64,000 bases of DNA from Actinotignum sanguinis (GTDB lineage: Bacteria; Actinomycetota; Actinomycetes; Actinomycetales; Actinomycetaceae), in contig NZ_QDIE01000005.1 in the NCBI RefSeq assembly GCF_003957255.1, positions 25,774 through 89,773 on the forward strand, in the 5' to 3' direction. Below are positions 21,157 through 29,829 of this stretch, piece after piece. The translations under genes and the position numbers were made by a program. Below the pieces are notes generated by a model. That model did not search any database and was not told where the DNA came from. It worked only from the letters and a program-made list of their open reading frames with translations. Every line of letters starts with the position of its first letter. Within the stretch, counting starts at the first letter, position 1.

Positions 21157-22182
21157 TCAGTTAGTGGGGGAGGGCGCGGCCGCGGTGGTGGAACGCACCA
21201 GTAATTCGGCCGGGAAAGTCATGGAGGCGCCCGCCTTGGTGCGCTGGGTTGGGGCAAGATCTTCCATGGCTGCCCGCAGCGTGGCGCAGGCGGCGTGCGC
21301 GATAGCCGCCACCGGCTGGCGCAGCGTGGTCAAGGCCGGGCGCATGAAGCGAATAAGCGGCGAATCGTCAAAACCAACAATCGACACATCCGCGGGCACC
21401 CGCACCCCGCGCCGCTCCAGGGTATCCAGCGCACCGAGCGCCATAATATCGGAGCCGAAAACCATGGCGGTGCACCCGCGTGCGAGCAGGGCTTCGGCCG
21501 CGCGCGCCCCGCCGTGGGCAGTGAAAAAAGTTTCTGCAACAATCACAGCAGCGCCGGGGAGAACCTGGGTGATGGCCTCGCTAAAACCAGTTTCTTTACG
21601 CTGGCCGGGGATATAGCGGCGTTGTCCGATGCCCAGGCCGATCCTGGTGTGCCCGAGTCCAGCCAGTAGCCGCACGGCCTGGTGCATGGATTCGGCGTCG
21701 TCGGTAGAAAAATCCGGTGCCGGAACCCGCGGATTCGCCCCGTTGATCGTCACGAAAGGGAGACGTTCGGCCAGGTGCACGTACCGTTCCGGGGAAGCTT
21801 TGGAATCGGCGTGCATACCCGAGACGAAAACCAATCCGCATACCTCGCGAGCGGTTAGTGATGCGACTGCTTCGTCCTCGGTAAGGGCGCCGGGAGCCTG
21901 GGTTGCCAGGGTGGTGGTGTACCCGGCGGCGTTAAATTCCCGTTCGAGCTCCTGATAGAACACCGGGAAAATCGGGTTGGTCAGTTCGGGAAGGAGCAGG
22001 CCCACGGTTCCGCTTGCCTCGCTCAGGCGAGGGGGGCGCTCATATCCGAGCATATCGAGGGCCGCGAGCACCGCGGTGCGCGTTTCCTCGCTGACGTTGC
22101 CTTTCTGGTTAATCACGCGCGATACGGTCGCGACGGACACCCCCGCGTGGGTGGCAACATCTTGCATGCGAATTTTACTCAT
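21157..22182 (-). CDS. LacI-family transcriptional regulator of the maltose genes
   Basis: A 341-residue repressor. MSKIRMQDVATHAGVSVATVSRVINQKGNVS is the LacI helix-turn-helix and hinge region; the rest is a periplasmic-binding-protein-like effector domain (GLLLPELTNPIFPVFYQELE, GSDIMALGALDTLERRGVRVPADVSIVGFDDSPL). The start at 22182 is chosen because it begins the DNA-binding domain; the open frame continues 77 codons upstream with non-family sequence. It is divergent from malE and 12 bp upstream of the alpha-glucosidase gene, which suggests control of both by a malto-oligosaccharide. Confidence 0.9.
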   Translation of the reverse strand: MSKIRMQDVATHAGVSVATVSRVINQKGNVSEETRTAVLAALDMLGYERPPRLSEASGTVGLLLPELTNPIFPVFYQELEREFNAAGYTTTLATQAPGALTEDEAVASLTAREVCGLVFVSGMHADSKASPERYVHLAERLPFVTINGANPRVPAPDFSTDDAESMHQAVRLLAGLGHTRIGLGIGQRRYIPGQRKETGFSEAITQVLPGAAVIVAETFFTAHGGARAAEALLARGCTAMVFGSDIMALGALDTLERRGVRVPADVSIVGFDDSPLIRFMRPALTTLRQPVAAIAHAACATLRAAMEDLAPTQRTKAGASMTFPAELLVRSTTAAAPSPTN

Positions 22183-22583
22183 GGGTACCGAGACGTCCTT
22201 GTGCTGGTCGGCGCGGTGCGCGCCGTCGTGAAACATCGTACTGAGGCTTTTCTGAAAACTCCAGCGCGAAAGTGGGTGCGGCGGGGTGTGGAGAGCGGGA
22301 ACGTGCCTGCCGGTCTCGCCTCTATGCGCTGTTACGGTTCGGCACGACGGCGCAGCTACCCACCGATCACCATTCCCACTCTGAAAGTGTTTCTGAAAAG
22401 AGAATAGCGCCATAAGCCCGCAAAACTGCGGAAAAGTCGGCGTGATTCACCGAGGGGAATGTAATGGCGTAAAAAAGACTGCAAAAAGGGGTGAAAATTA
22501 CCGAATGATGCGCTACCCTCGGAGATAACGGGGAACGTGATGGTGCGATCCCGCGTAGCGAAGAATCAACGCAAGGAGTAAAA
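22183..22583. promoter_or_regulatory. Divergent lacI-malE control region with paired inverted repeats
   Basis: About 400 bases without a gene. The palindrome TTTTCTGAAAA lies at 22248-22258, and a near copy TTTCTGAAAA at 22390-22399, roughly 140 bp apart, which is a plausible pair of operators for the adjacent LacI-type regulator. A CCGCA/TGCGG inverted repeat follows at about 22419-22432. The malE ribosome-binding site AAGGAG is at about 22574-22579. Operator assignment is speculative. Confidence 0.35.
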
Positions 22584-23834
22584 ATGCGACGGAGCATAAG
22601 CGCGATGGCCGCGGTATCCGCGCTGGCGTTTGTTTTAGGCGCCTGCGGTGGTAATGGCGGTGCGGCGGATAAGAGCGAAGCCCCTGCCGGAGCCAGCTCG
22701 GCGGCACCGGCTGCCGGAGGCGGGGCCACCATTACGGTGTGGACGGATTCCAACCGTCAGCCCGCCCTGGAAAGCGCAGCGAAGAAATTTGAATCGGAAA
22801 CCGGCAACCACGTGGAGCTCGTGGTCAAGGAATTCGGGGATGTGCGCGCGGAATTCCTCACCCAGGTCTCGAACGGTCAGGGCCCGGATATCACCGTGGG
22901 TGCCAATGATTGGCTCGGTGAATTCGTGGCGAACGGCGTCGTCGCCCCCATCGAATTAGGTGATAAGGCGAAGGACTTCAATGACGTGGCCACCACGGCC
23001 TTCTCCACCGGCGGTAATCTGTACGGCCTGCCCTACGCGCTGGAGAATCTCGCCCTCATCCGCAATACCGCGCTGGCGGATTCCACTCCGGCCACGTTTG
23101 ACGAAATGATCGCCAAGGGCAAGGAAGCGGGCGTGAAGTACCCCTTCCTCATCCAGACCACCGACAAGGGCGATCCCTACACCTACCACCCCTTCCAGCA
23201 GTCCTTCGGAGCGCCCGTTTTTGAGACGAATGCGGACGGTTCCACCTCCACGAACCTCGGTATGGGCGGGGTAAACGGCGAGGCTTTCGCCACCTGGCTG
23301 CACGAGCAGGGCAAGACCGGCGTTTTCGAAACGGCGATGACCTACGATATTGCGGTCGATGCCTTCAAGAAGGGCGAGTCGCCCTATATTCTGGGCGGCC
23401 CGTGGATGATTGAGGACTTCCGCAGCGCTGGCCTCAAGGTAGCGGTGGAGCCGATTCCGGCGCCGGGCCCCAAGGCCGCGACCCCGCTCGTAGGCGTGCA
23501 GGGCTTCTATGTTTCCGCGCAGTCGAAGAACCAGATTGTGGCCAACCAGTTCCTCGTTGATTACATGGCCACCCCGGAGGTGCAGCTGGATATTTACAAG
23601 GCCGGCAACCGCCTCCCGGCGCTGACCGCCGCAGCTCAGGAAGCCCAGAAGGACGAGGTGACCGCCGGTTTCGCGCGGGCGGCCGAAGGCGCTCAGCCGA
23701 TGCCCACCATCCCGGAAATGGGTGCGGTGTGGGTGCCCTGGGGCGTCACCGAAGCTCAGATCATTGACGGCGCCGAACCGGTGGCCGCATGGCAGAGCCT
23801 CATCCAGAATCTGCAGGCAGAACTAGCCAAGTAA
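22584..23834 (+). CDS. malE: Maltose/maltodextrin-binding lipoprotein
   Basis: Substrate-binding component of an ABC importer. The 416-residue precursor has a lipoprotein signal ending in the lipobox LGAC (Cys near residue 20) and a Ser/Ala/Gly linker. The mature domain starts ITVWTDSNRQPALESAAKKFESETG; GPDITVGANDWLGEFVANG, GNLYGLPYALENLALIRNT and PYILGGPWMIEDF are typical of MalE-type proteins. It is the first gene of malEFG, downstream of a divergent LacI-type regulator. No MalK ATPase gene is present here, so a shared ATPase elsewhere (as MsiK in Streptomyces) is likely. Confidence 0.92.
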   Translation: MRRSISAMAAVSALAFVLGACGGNGGAADKSEAPAGASSAAPAAGGGATITVWTDSNRQPALESAAKKFESETGNHVELVVKEFGDVRAEFLTQVSNGQGPDITVGANDWLGEFVANGVVAPIELGDKAKDFNDVATTAFSTGGNLYGLPYALENLALIRNTALADSTPATFDEMIAKGKEAGVKYPFLIQTTDKGDPYTYHPFQQSFGAPVFETNADGSTSTNLGMGGVNGEAFATWLHEQGKTGVFETAMTYDIAVDAFKKGESPYILGGPWMIEDFRSAGLKVAVEPIPAPGPKAATPLVGVQGFYVSAQSKNQIVANQFLVDYMATPEVQLDIYKAGNRLPALTAAAQEAQKDEVTAGFARAAEGAQPMPTIPEMGAVWVPWGVTEAQIIDGAEPVAAWQSLIQNLQAELAK

Positions 23835-23841
23835 GCTGCGA

Positions 23842-23881
23842 ACGCGAGGGTGACTCGGAGGTGTCCGGGTCACCCTCGCGT
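23842..23881 (+). terminator. Strong hairpin between malE and malF
   Basis: ACGCGAGGGTGAC at 23842-23854 pairs with GTCACCCTCGCGT at 23869-23881; the stem extends to about 17 bp with one mismatch. It lies between the binding-protein gene and the permease genes and has no T-tract. Such hairpins commonly protect or partly terminate the message so that MalE is made in excess. Confidence 0.65.
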
Positions 23882-23898
23882 CAGCGAAGAGGTAAGTC

Positions 23899-25536
23899 AT
23901 GAGTACGGAAACGGAGAACCGGACCGGGCGCCGCGCGACCGAGCGTGGCAGCGCCCGTGCGGAAAAGAAGATCCCGGTGGTGGGAACCTCGCACGCGCGC
24001 ACCTGGTCGGTGGGTTTTGTTATCAAGCTGGTCCTCATGGCGCTGGTCAACGCGCTGGGGATCTACATTATCGCGGCGGCTTTTAACGAGGGATCGTGGA
24101 TCCTGGTTGCTGTAGCTGCGGCGGTGCTGGGCATCGTGGATTACGTGTATTTCTCGCGGAAACACCTGGCTGCCAAGTACCTCACGCCGGGGCTGGTATT
24201 CCTCGCGATTTTCCAGGTGTTCGTTATCCTCTACACCGGTTACATCGCGTTCACCAACTACGGCGACCGCCATATGCTCACCAAAGAGCGCGCCACCGAA
24301 GCACTGCTGCTCACCTCCACCCAGCGGGTTGAGGGCAGCGCGCAGTACCCCCTCGCAGTCGTGGACGCGGGCGGGGAACTCGGCTTCGCTATTGTGAGCG
24401 ACGACGGCGCGGTGCTCGTGGGCACCGAGGATGCACCCTTCGTCGCTGTGAAAAATGCCCAGGTCAGCGGCAAGCGCATCACCGAGGTGCCCGGCTATGA
24501 GATCCTCACGCCCGCTCAGATCGGGGCGCGGCAGGCGGAGATCACCGCGCTGCGCGTCCCCATGAGTGAGGACCCGGGGGATGGATTTATTGGAACCCAA
24601 ACCGCCACAACCGGTTTTGTTTTCCAATCGACCCTCAAGCACGACGCCGCGGCCGATACCCTCACCGATATCACCACGAGCAAGGTCTATCACGCTGATT
24701 CCAGTGAGGGCTTCTACCGCGCTGACGACGGTGAAACTCTCAATACCGGCTGGCGGGTGACGGTGGGCTTCAAGAATTTCGCCGACGCCTTCGGTGATGC
24801 CCGCTACGCGAGCCCCTTCCTCAAGGTGCTGGTGTGGACTTTCGCTTTCGCCTTCCTCTCGGTGGCGACCACTTTCCTGCTGGGCATGTTCTTTGCGCTG
24901 GTCATGAATGACGAGCGGATGCGCGGGCGCAAAATCTACCGCACGATTATGCTGCTTCCCTACGCTTTCCCCTCCTTCATGACGGCATTCCTCTTCGCCG
25001 GTATGCTCAACCCGAAGTACGGGTTCTTCAACCAGGTGCTTTTCGGGGGTGCGGAGATCGGGTGGCTGACCGATCCGTGGCTGGCCAAGCTTTCCGTGAT
25101 CCTGGTGAATCTGTGGATGGGCTTCCCCTATATGTTCCTCATCTGCACGGGGGCGCTGCAATCCATTCCGTCCGAACTCAATGAGGCGGCAGAGATCGAC
25201 GGCGCGGGCGGGCTTAAGCGGTGGCGGTATATTACCTTGCCGCAGCTCATGATCCAGGTGACCCCACTCCTCATCTCCTCCTTCGCCTTTAACTTCAATA
25301 ACTTCAACCTCATCTACATGCTCACGCGCGGCGGCCCGCAATTCGCGGACGCCTCGGTACCGGTGGGCTCCACGGACATCCTCATTTCGATGGTGTACCA
25401 AATTTCCGGGCTTTCGGGCGCGGCAACGAAGAATTACGGCCTGGCTTCGGCCATGTCCATCCTCATCTTCGTTATTGTCGGCACGATTTCCCTCATCAGC
25501 TTCCGGCGTTCGCGTTCAATTGAGGGGGCACAGTAA
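23899..25536 (+). CDS. malF: Maltose ABC transporter permease MalF
   Basis: A 545-residue membrane permease. After about 40 polar residues come three hydrophobic segments, then a large extracytoplasmic domain (about residues 125-290, comparable to the MalF P2 region that contacts MalE), then five more helices. The EAA loop that contacts the ATPase is EAAEIDGAGGLKRWRYITLP near residue 430. The stop overlaps the malG start by one base (TAATG). A ribosome-binding site AGAGGTAAG precedes the ATG. Confidence 0.92.
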   Translation: MSTETENRTGRRATERGSARAEKKIPVVGTSHARTWSVGFVIKLVLMALVNALGIYIIAAAFNEGSWILVAVAAAVLGIVDYVYFSRKHLAAKYLTPGLVFLAIFQVFVILYTGYIAFTNYGDRHMLTKERATEALLLTSTQRVEGSAQYPLAVVDAGGELGFAIVSDDGAVLVGTEDAPFVAVKNAQVSGKRITEVPGYEILTPAQIGARQAEITALRVPMSEDPGDGFIGTQTATTGFVFQSTLKHDAAADTLTDITTSKVYHADSSEGFYRADDGETLNTGWRVTVGFKNFADAFGDARYASPFLKVLVWTFAFAFLSVATTFLLGMFFALVMNDERMRGRKIYRTIMLLPYAFPSFMTAFLFAGMLNPKYGFFNQVLFGGAEIGWLTDPWLAKLSVILVNLWMGFPYMFLICTGALQSIPSELNEAAEIDGAGGLKRWRYITLPQLMIQVTPLLISSFAFNFNNFNLIYMLTRGGPQFADASVPVGSTDILISMVYQISGLSGAATKNYGLASAMSILIFVIVGTISLISFRRSRSIEGAQ

Positions 25537-26513
25537 TGGCAAACGATTCCATCATGACGGTTCCCGGCGGTGCTGCGGGCGGTGTGGGTGTAACCGCGCG
25601 CGGCGCAGTTCCCGTGATCGAGGAGAAGATCAGCCACAAGGAACGCCATCACAATAAGGTGAGTTTCGGGCGCTGGTTTTCCCAGGTGGGCTTCCGGCAC
25701 CTGGTCGGGCTTTTCGCCGTCGTCTATTCGGCCTTCCCGATTATCTATGTGCTCTCCGCAGCCCTGAACCCGAATACCAAAACGACGCTGACGTCTGCGA
25801 ATTCCCTTTTCTCGGAGATCTCGACTCAGAACTTCACCCAATTGGGAACCTCGACGATGTTCTGGCGTTGGTTCGCTAATACTCTGGAGATCGGGATTTT
25901 CTCCGCGCTCGGGGCGGTTCTTATGGGAGCGGCCGCGGCCTACGCATTTTCGCGCTTCCGCTTCCAGGGGCGCAAAGGCGGGCTGCTGGCCCTCATGGTC
26001 ATTCAGATGTTCCCGCAGCTGCTGGCATTCGTAGCAATTTTCTTGCTGCTCAGCCAGCTCGGCGAGGTAGTGCCGGTGCTCGGGCTGGACTCCAAGCTCT
26101 CGTTGATCTGCGTGTACCTGGGCGGGGCCTTGGGCGCCAATACCTTCCTCATGTACGGCACCTTCAACTCCATTCCGATGGAGCTGGACGAAGCGGCGAA
26201 GATCGATGGCGCTAGCCATTCGCAGGTCTACTGGACCATCGTGCTCCCGCTGGTCACCCCGATCCTCGCGGTGGTGGGACTGCTGGCCTTCATCGGAGCC
26301 TTCAACGATTTCATCCTGGCCTCCACAATTCTCTCCAAAGAAGAGAATTGGACCCTGGCTATCGGCATGAATATTTGGGTGGGCGGCAATGAGAAGCAAT
26401 GGGGCTGGTTCACAGCCGGCGCGGTCATCTCCGCGCTCCCGATTCTGCTCCTCTTCCTCTTCCTGCAGCGCTACATCGTGTCGGGACTGACGGGCGGATC
26501 CGTCAAGGGGTAA
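25536..26513 (+). CDS. malG: Maltose ABC transporter permease MalG
   Basis: A 325-residue membrane permease with six predicted helices after an N-terminal extension of about 55 residues. The EAA loop DEAAKIDGASHSQVYWTIVLP lies near residue 213. It pairs with MalF to form the translocation channel and is translationally coupled to malF. The ORF ends with LTGGSVKG, a typical MalG C-terminus that reaches the MalK site. Confidence 0.92.
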   Translation: MANDSIMTVPGGAAGGVGVTARGAVPVIEEKISHKERHHNKVSFGRWFSQVGFRHLVGLFAVVYSAFPIIYVLSAALNPNTKTTLTSANSLFSEISTQNFTQLGTSTMFWRWFANTLEIGIFSALGAVLMGAAAAYAFSRFRFQGRKGGLLALMVIQMFPQLLAFVAIFLLLSQLGEVVPVLGLDSKLSLICVYLGGALGANTFLMYGTFNSIPMELDEAAKIDGASHSQVYWTIVLPLVTPILAVVGLLAFIGAFNDFILASTILSKEENWTLAIGMNIWVGGNEKQWGWFTAGAVISALPILLLFLFLQRYIVSGLTGGSVKG

Positions 26514-26538
26514 GCCCGGTGGCTGATTCCTCCGGTTC

Positions 26539-26649
26539 GGGCGGCCGGTCACCTGGTAATGCTCCGCCGGAGCTGACCGGCCACCCCTGACATATTTACT
26601 CATAACCCGGACTTTCCGTCGGTGATTTGCCGAGGAAAGTCCGGGTTAT
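26539..26649 (+). terminator. Two hairpins after malG
   Basis: The first pairs GGGCGGCCGGTCA with TGACCGGCCACCC (about 26539-26587). The second has a perfect 16-bp stem with arms at 26602-26617 and 26634-26649 (core AACCCGGACTTTCC). No long T-run follows, but the position after malG fits transcription termination. Confidence 0.7.
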
Positions 26650-26661
26650 TGGTTCGGCAAT

Positions 26662-26734
26662 GAGGCACTATGTGTTTTTCGAGCTGTACTTCATTTGTTA
26701 TACGTGCGAAGTACACCTCGGAAAAGGTACTTAG
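26662..26734. repeat. Module A hairpin, copy 2
   Basis: Conserved hairpin with arms TTTTTCGAGCTGTACTTC and GAAGTACACCTCGGAAAA (arms near 26675-26692 and 26708-26725) around the loop TTTGTTATACGTGC. It marks the left end of the repeat island between malG and glgB. Same strand orientation as the other three copies. A further GCGAAGTAC occurs at 26793. Confidence 0.75.
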
Positions 26735-26913
26735 CCCGGCCAGTACGGCGGTCCGCTTGAGCGGTTTGGATCGGCGGAGCACTATAGGGGCGGCGAAGTA
26801 CGCATTTCGAACTATCGCTCTCGTCACATGCGCGTACGGAACATAAAATCACCTGAAAACGAGGCTCTCCAGCGCACTTTGTTTCCAGGCGCGGATTGGG
26901 ACGGGGTGGGCTC

Positions 26914-27066
26914 GCAAAGAGCAACGCCTCGACACGCGGTGTCCGCAAAAAGCAACGCCCCGGCACGCGGTGCCCGCAAAAAGCAACGCCCCGAGGGCAG
27001 CGCTCACAAAGTGCAACTCCAGCGCATGATTTGGAAAAGTTAATGTAGTTGTGGTTGCTTTTTGTG
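26914..27066 (+). repeat. Module C array, copy 1 (four direct sites plus inverted end)
   Basis: A 153-bp non-coding array. The 13-mer GCAAAAAGCAACG or a variant starts at 26914, 26945, 26976 and 27006 (steps 31, 31, 30). The inverted copy GTTGCTTTTTGTG closes it at 27054-27066, 61 bp from the start of the last direct site to the element end. The first two spacers contain the palindromes GACACGCGGTGTC and GGCACGCGGTGCC, which differ by a compensatory A-T to G-C change. The segment CATGATTTGGAAAAG-TTAATGTAGTTG before the inverted end is shared with copy 3. Confidence 0.85.
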
Positions 27067-27082
27067 TGTAGGCAAAGGCGTA

Positions 27083-27110
27083 GGCCCGGTGGTCACGTGA
27101 TCACCGGGCC
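27083..27110. terminator. Hairpin between the repeat island and glgB
   Basis: GGCCCGGTG (27083-27091) pairs with CACCGGGCC (27102-27110) around a 10-nt loop. It lies past the stop of glgB on the minus strand and could terminate glgB transcripts. Confidence 0.5.
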
Positions 27111-27216
27111 CACTGTTGCGCCGCTGCCAGGCGCTGCCGCGAAGGAGCTAGTAAGCGGCGCGCGCTGAGGCGGCTATCTTAGGCGGCTGCTTGAGGCGAC
27201 TGTTTGAGGTGCTGCT

Positions 27217-29541
27217 TTATGCGGCCGCAGCTGCTGCGGATTCCTCCGTGCCCTCATCGCCCCCGCCGGCCGTGGCATTCCCGCCAGCCGCGCCCGCCGC
27301 GCCGGCCGCGCCAGTTTCAGCTTCTGCATCGAGGGCTTCGCCGGCTTCGCCCGCCTCAACCCCCGCGAGTTGCTCAGTCGCGTGGTGGAGGTAAACCACC
27401 CCGAGCGGGGGAAGCTGGACCGGAGCCGAGTAGGGCCGGCCGTTCCAGCCGATCTCCTCCGCGTGGACCTCCCCGAGATTACCCACCCCGGAACCGCCGT
27501 ATTCCACCGCGTCGGTATTGAGCACTTCCGTCCAGGTCCCGCCGTCCGGCAAACCGATGCGGTAATCGTGGTGGGGGATACCCGCGAAATTGCAGGCCAC
27601 CACAACAACATCTTTGCCATCCGCGGAGCGGCGCAGGAAAGTAATGACGTTATTATCGGCATCCGAGCCGTCAATCCACTCGAATCCGTGCGGGGTGAAA
27701 TCATCACTCCACAAAGCCGGATGCTCCACGTAGAGCTCGTTGAGCCGTTTGACAAGGGACAAGATGCCATCATGTTCGGGCTGGTCGGTCAGCCACCAGT
27801 CGAGGGATGCGTCGTCGTTCCATTCGCGGATCTGCCCGAATTCCTGGCCCATGAACAGCAGCTGCTTACCCGGATGCGCCCACTGGTAGGCGAGCAATTC
27901 ACGCACTCCGGCGCGTTTTTGCCAGTCGTCGCCGGGCATCTTTTGGTAGAGCGAGCCCTTGCCGTGCACCACTTCATCGTGACTGAGTGGCAGCAGATAG
28001 TTTTCCGAATAGGCGTACACCATGGAGAAGGTGATTTCCCCGTGGTGCCAGCGCCGATTGACCGGCTCCTCCTCGAAGTAGCGGATGGTGTCATTCATCC
28101 AGCCCATATTCCACTTGAGGCCAAAGCCGAGCCCGCCGCTATCCGTCATCGCGGTGACGCCCGGCCAGGAGGTAGATTCTTCCGCGATCATCATGACGCC
28201 GGGATTGCGCCGGTATGCGGTGGCGGTAACTTCCTGGAGGAAGGAAATGGCCTCGAGGTTTTCCCGCCCGCCGTAAATATTGGGTTGCCACTGCCCGGCT
28301 TCCCGCGAGTAATCCAGGTAGAGCAGCGAAGCCACGGCATCCGCGCGGATTCCATCGAAATGGAATTCTTCCAGCCAGTACAGCGCATTGGCCACCAGGA
28401 AATTCCGCACTTCCCGGCGCCCGAAATCGAAGACCAGGGTGCCCCAATCCGGATGCGAGCCGCGTTGCGGATTCGGATCTTCGTACAGGGCCTGGCCGTC
28501 GAAACGCGCGAGCGCCCACTCGTCGGTGGCGAAATGCGCGGGGACCCAGTCGGTAATGACCCCGATCCCGGCTTGGTGCAGCCGGTCAATGAGGTAGCGC
28601 AGGTCATCGGGGGTGCCGTAGCGCGAGGTGGGGGCGTAATACCCGGTCACCTGGTAGCCCCACGACGGCGTGAAAGGATGCTCCGCCACCGGCATGAATT
28701 CCACGTGGGTGAAGCCGCAGTACTTGACGTGCCCGATGAGCTGGTCAGCGAGCTCCCGGTAGGAAAGCCCCTTGCGCCACGAACCCAGGTGGACTTCGTA
28801 AATGGAGACCGGCCCCGAAGCCGGATCGGTACGCTGGGCCATCCAGGCGTCGTCGTTCCATTCGTAGTTGGATTCGGTGACGATAGAGGCGGTGGACGGC
28901 GCGGTTTCGCTGTAGCGGGCCATGGGATCGGCCTTCTGGTGCCAGCTCAGGTCCTTGTACTGGATCTCAAACTTGTAGCGCGCCCCCGCGCCGGCGCCCG
29001 GCACGAAGATTTCCCACAGCCCCGAGCTGCCCAGGGAGCGCATGGCGTGCAGGGAACCATCCCAGCCGTTGAAATCACCGACCACCCGTACGGCGAGCGC
29101 ATTGGGCGCCCACACCGAGAAGGCCACGCCCGTGACATCCCCGAGAACGGAGGGGAAGTGGCGCACATGCGCGCCCAGTGCGTTCCACAGTTCTTCGTGG
29201 CGCCCCTCCGAAATGAGGTAAATATCGGTTTCGCCCAGGGTGGGCAGGAAACGGTAGGGGTCATCCCCGCGGCTTTCCACGCCCCCGTACGAGGCCACCA
29301 CCCGGTAATCGGGCACGTTGGGGGTGTTGAGCACCGCGCGCCAAATTCCGTTGTATTCGTGTACGGCAGGTACCCGCCCGTCCAGCGTTTCAATAAATAC
29401 CGCATCCGCGAGTCGCCGAATGGTGCGAATGGTGACGGTGCTGCCGTTGGAATGGGGCCCGAGGACATCGTGGGGTGCGTAGTACCAACCCTTGGAAACA
29501 GCCTCGAGCGTGCCTTCATCAACTTCTACGTAATTAGACAT
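27217..29541 (-). CDS. glgB: 1,4-alpha-glucan branching enzyme GlgB
   Basis: Cytoplasmic GH13 enzyme that introduces alpha-1,6 branches into glycogen. From the ATG at 29541 it has 774 residues: an N-terminal beta-sandwich region, the CBM48 domain ([27 protein letters not shown]), the catalytic barrel with [12 protein letters not shown] (nucleophile Asp), [12 protein letters not shown] (acid/base Glu) and [13 protein letters not shown], and a C-terminal beta domain. A tail of about 50 residues rich in Ala, Gly and Glu after the usual end is odd. The open frame runs 30 codons further upstream without family sequence. It follows glgE-treS-mak on the same strand. Confidence 0.94.
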   Translation of the reverse strand: MSNYVEVDEGTLEAVSKGWYYAPHDVLGPHSNGSTVTIRTIRRLADAVFIETLDGRVPAVHEYNGIWRAVLNTPNVPDYRVVASYGGVESRGDDPYRFLPTLGETDIYLISEGRHEELWNALGAHVRHFPSVLGDVTGVAFSVWAPNALAVRVVGDFNGWDGSLHAMRSLGSSGLWEIFVPGAGAGARYKFEIQYKDLSWHQKADPMARYSETAPSTASIVTESNYEWNDDAWMAQRTDPASGPVSIYEVHLGSWRKGLSYRELADQLIGHVKYCGFTHVEFMPVAEHPFTPSWGYQVTGYYAPTSRYGTPDDLRYLIDRLHQAGIGVITDWVPAHFATDEWALARFDGQALYEDPNPQRGSHPDWGTLVFDFGRREVRNFLVANALYWLEEFHFDGIRADAVASLLYLDYSREAGQWQPNIYGGRENLEAISFLQEVTATAYRRNPGVMMIAEESTSWPGVTAMTDSGGLGFGLKWNMGWMNDTIRYFEEEPVNRRWHHGEITFSMVYAYSENYLLPLSHDEVVHGKGSLYQKMPGDDWQKRAGVRELLAYQWAHPGKQLLFMGQEFGQIREWNDDASLDWWLTDQPEHDGILSLVKRLNELYVEHPALWSDDFTPHGFEWIDGSDADNNVITFLRRSADGKDVVVVACNFAGIPHHDYRIGLPDGGTWTEVLNTDAVEYGGSGVGNLGEVHAEEIGWNGRPYSAPVQLPPLGVVYLHHATEQLAGVEAGEAGEALDAEAETGAAGAAGAAGGNATAGGGDEGTEESAAAAAA

Positions 29542-29791
29542 GTGTGCCTCTCTGCACGATGGAGCGTAGGCGGTCAGAGCGGGAAACCACCCGCGCGCGC
29601 CGGTGATGTGCTGTGTCCTGCCAAGCGGCATCGCGGAATTTCCGGGAAGTACCGCGCGACTATCTACATATCCCAGGATACCTGAAAGATGCGCTATCCC
29701 GGGCCGCGGCTGCCTGCCGTGGACAGCGCGCGGGCCGGGTGCGGAGGAGGTGGCGGGCGTGGGTGGTGGCGTGCGAAGGGCGACGACGCCG

Positions 29792-29816
29792 CAGCCCGCC
29801 GCGGGGCGGCGGGCTG
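29792..29816 (-). terminator. Hairpin after the maltokinase gene
   Basis: CAGCCCGCCG (29792-29801) and CGGCGGGCTG (29807-29816) form a perfect 10-bp stem with a 5-nt loop. It follows the stop of the maltokinase gene on the minus strand. The 288-base gap between the maltokinase and glgB coding regions holds no other gene. Confidence 0.6.
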
Positions 29817-29829
29817 ACCTGCGGTTCTG

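Noticed and set aside
26914..27066. CRISPR array
   Set aside because: The regular 30-31 bp period resembles one, but the repeat part is only 13 bp, the spacers are related to each other and palindromic, one copy is inverted, and no cas gene is in the window.
27370..29685. 771-codon open frame on the plus strand opposite glgB
   Set aside because: It is antisense to a clear GH13 enzyme and has no recognisable domain; long antisense frames are common in GC-rich genes. The same applies to frames opposite atpA/atpG, atpD, glgE and UPF0182.
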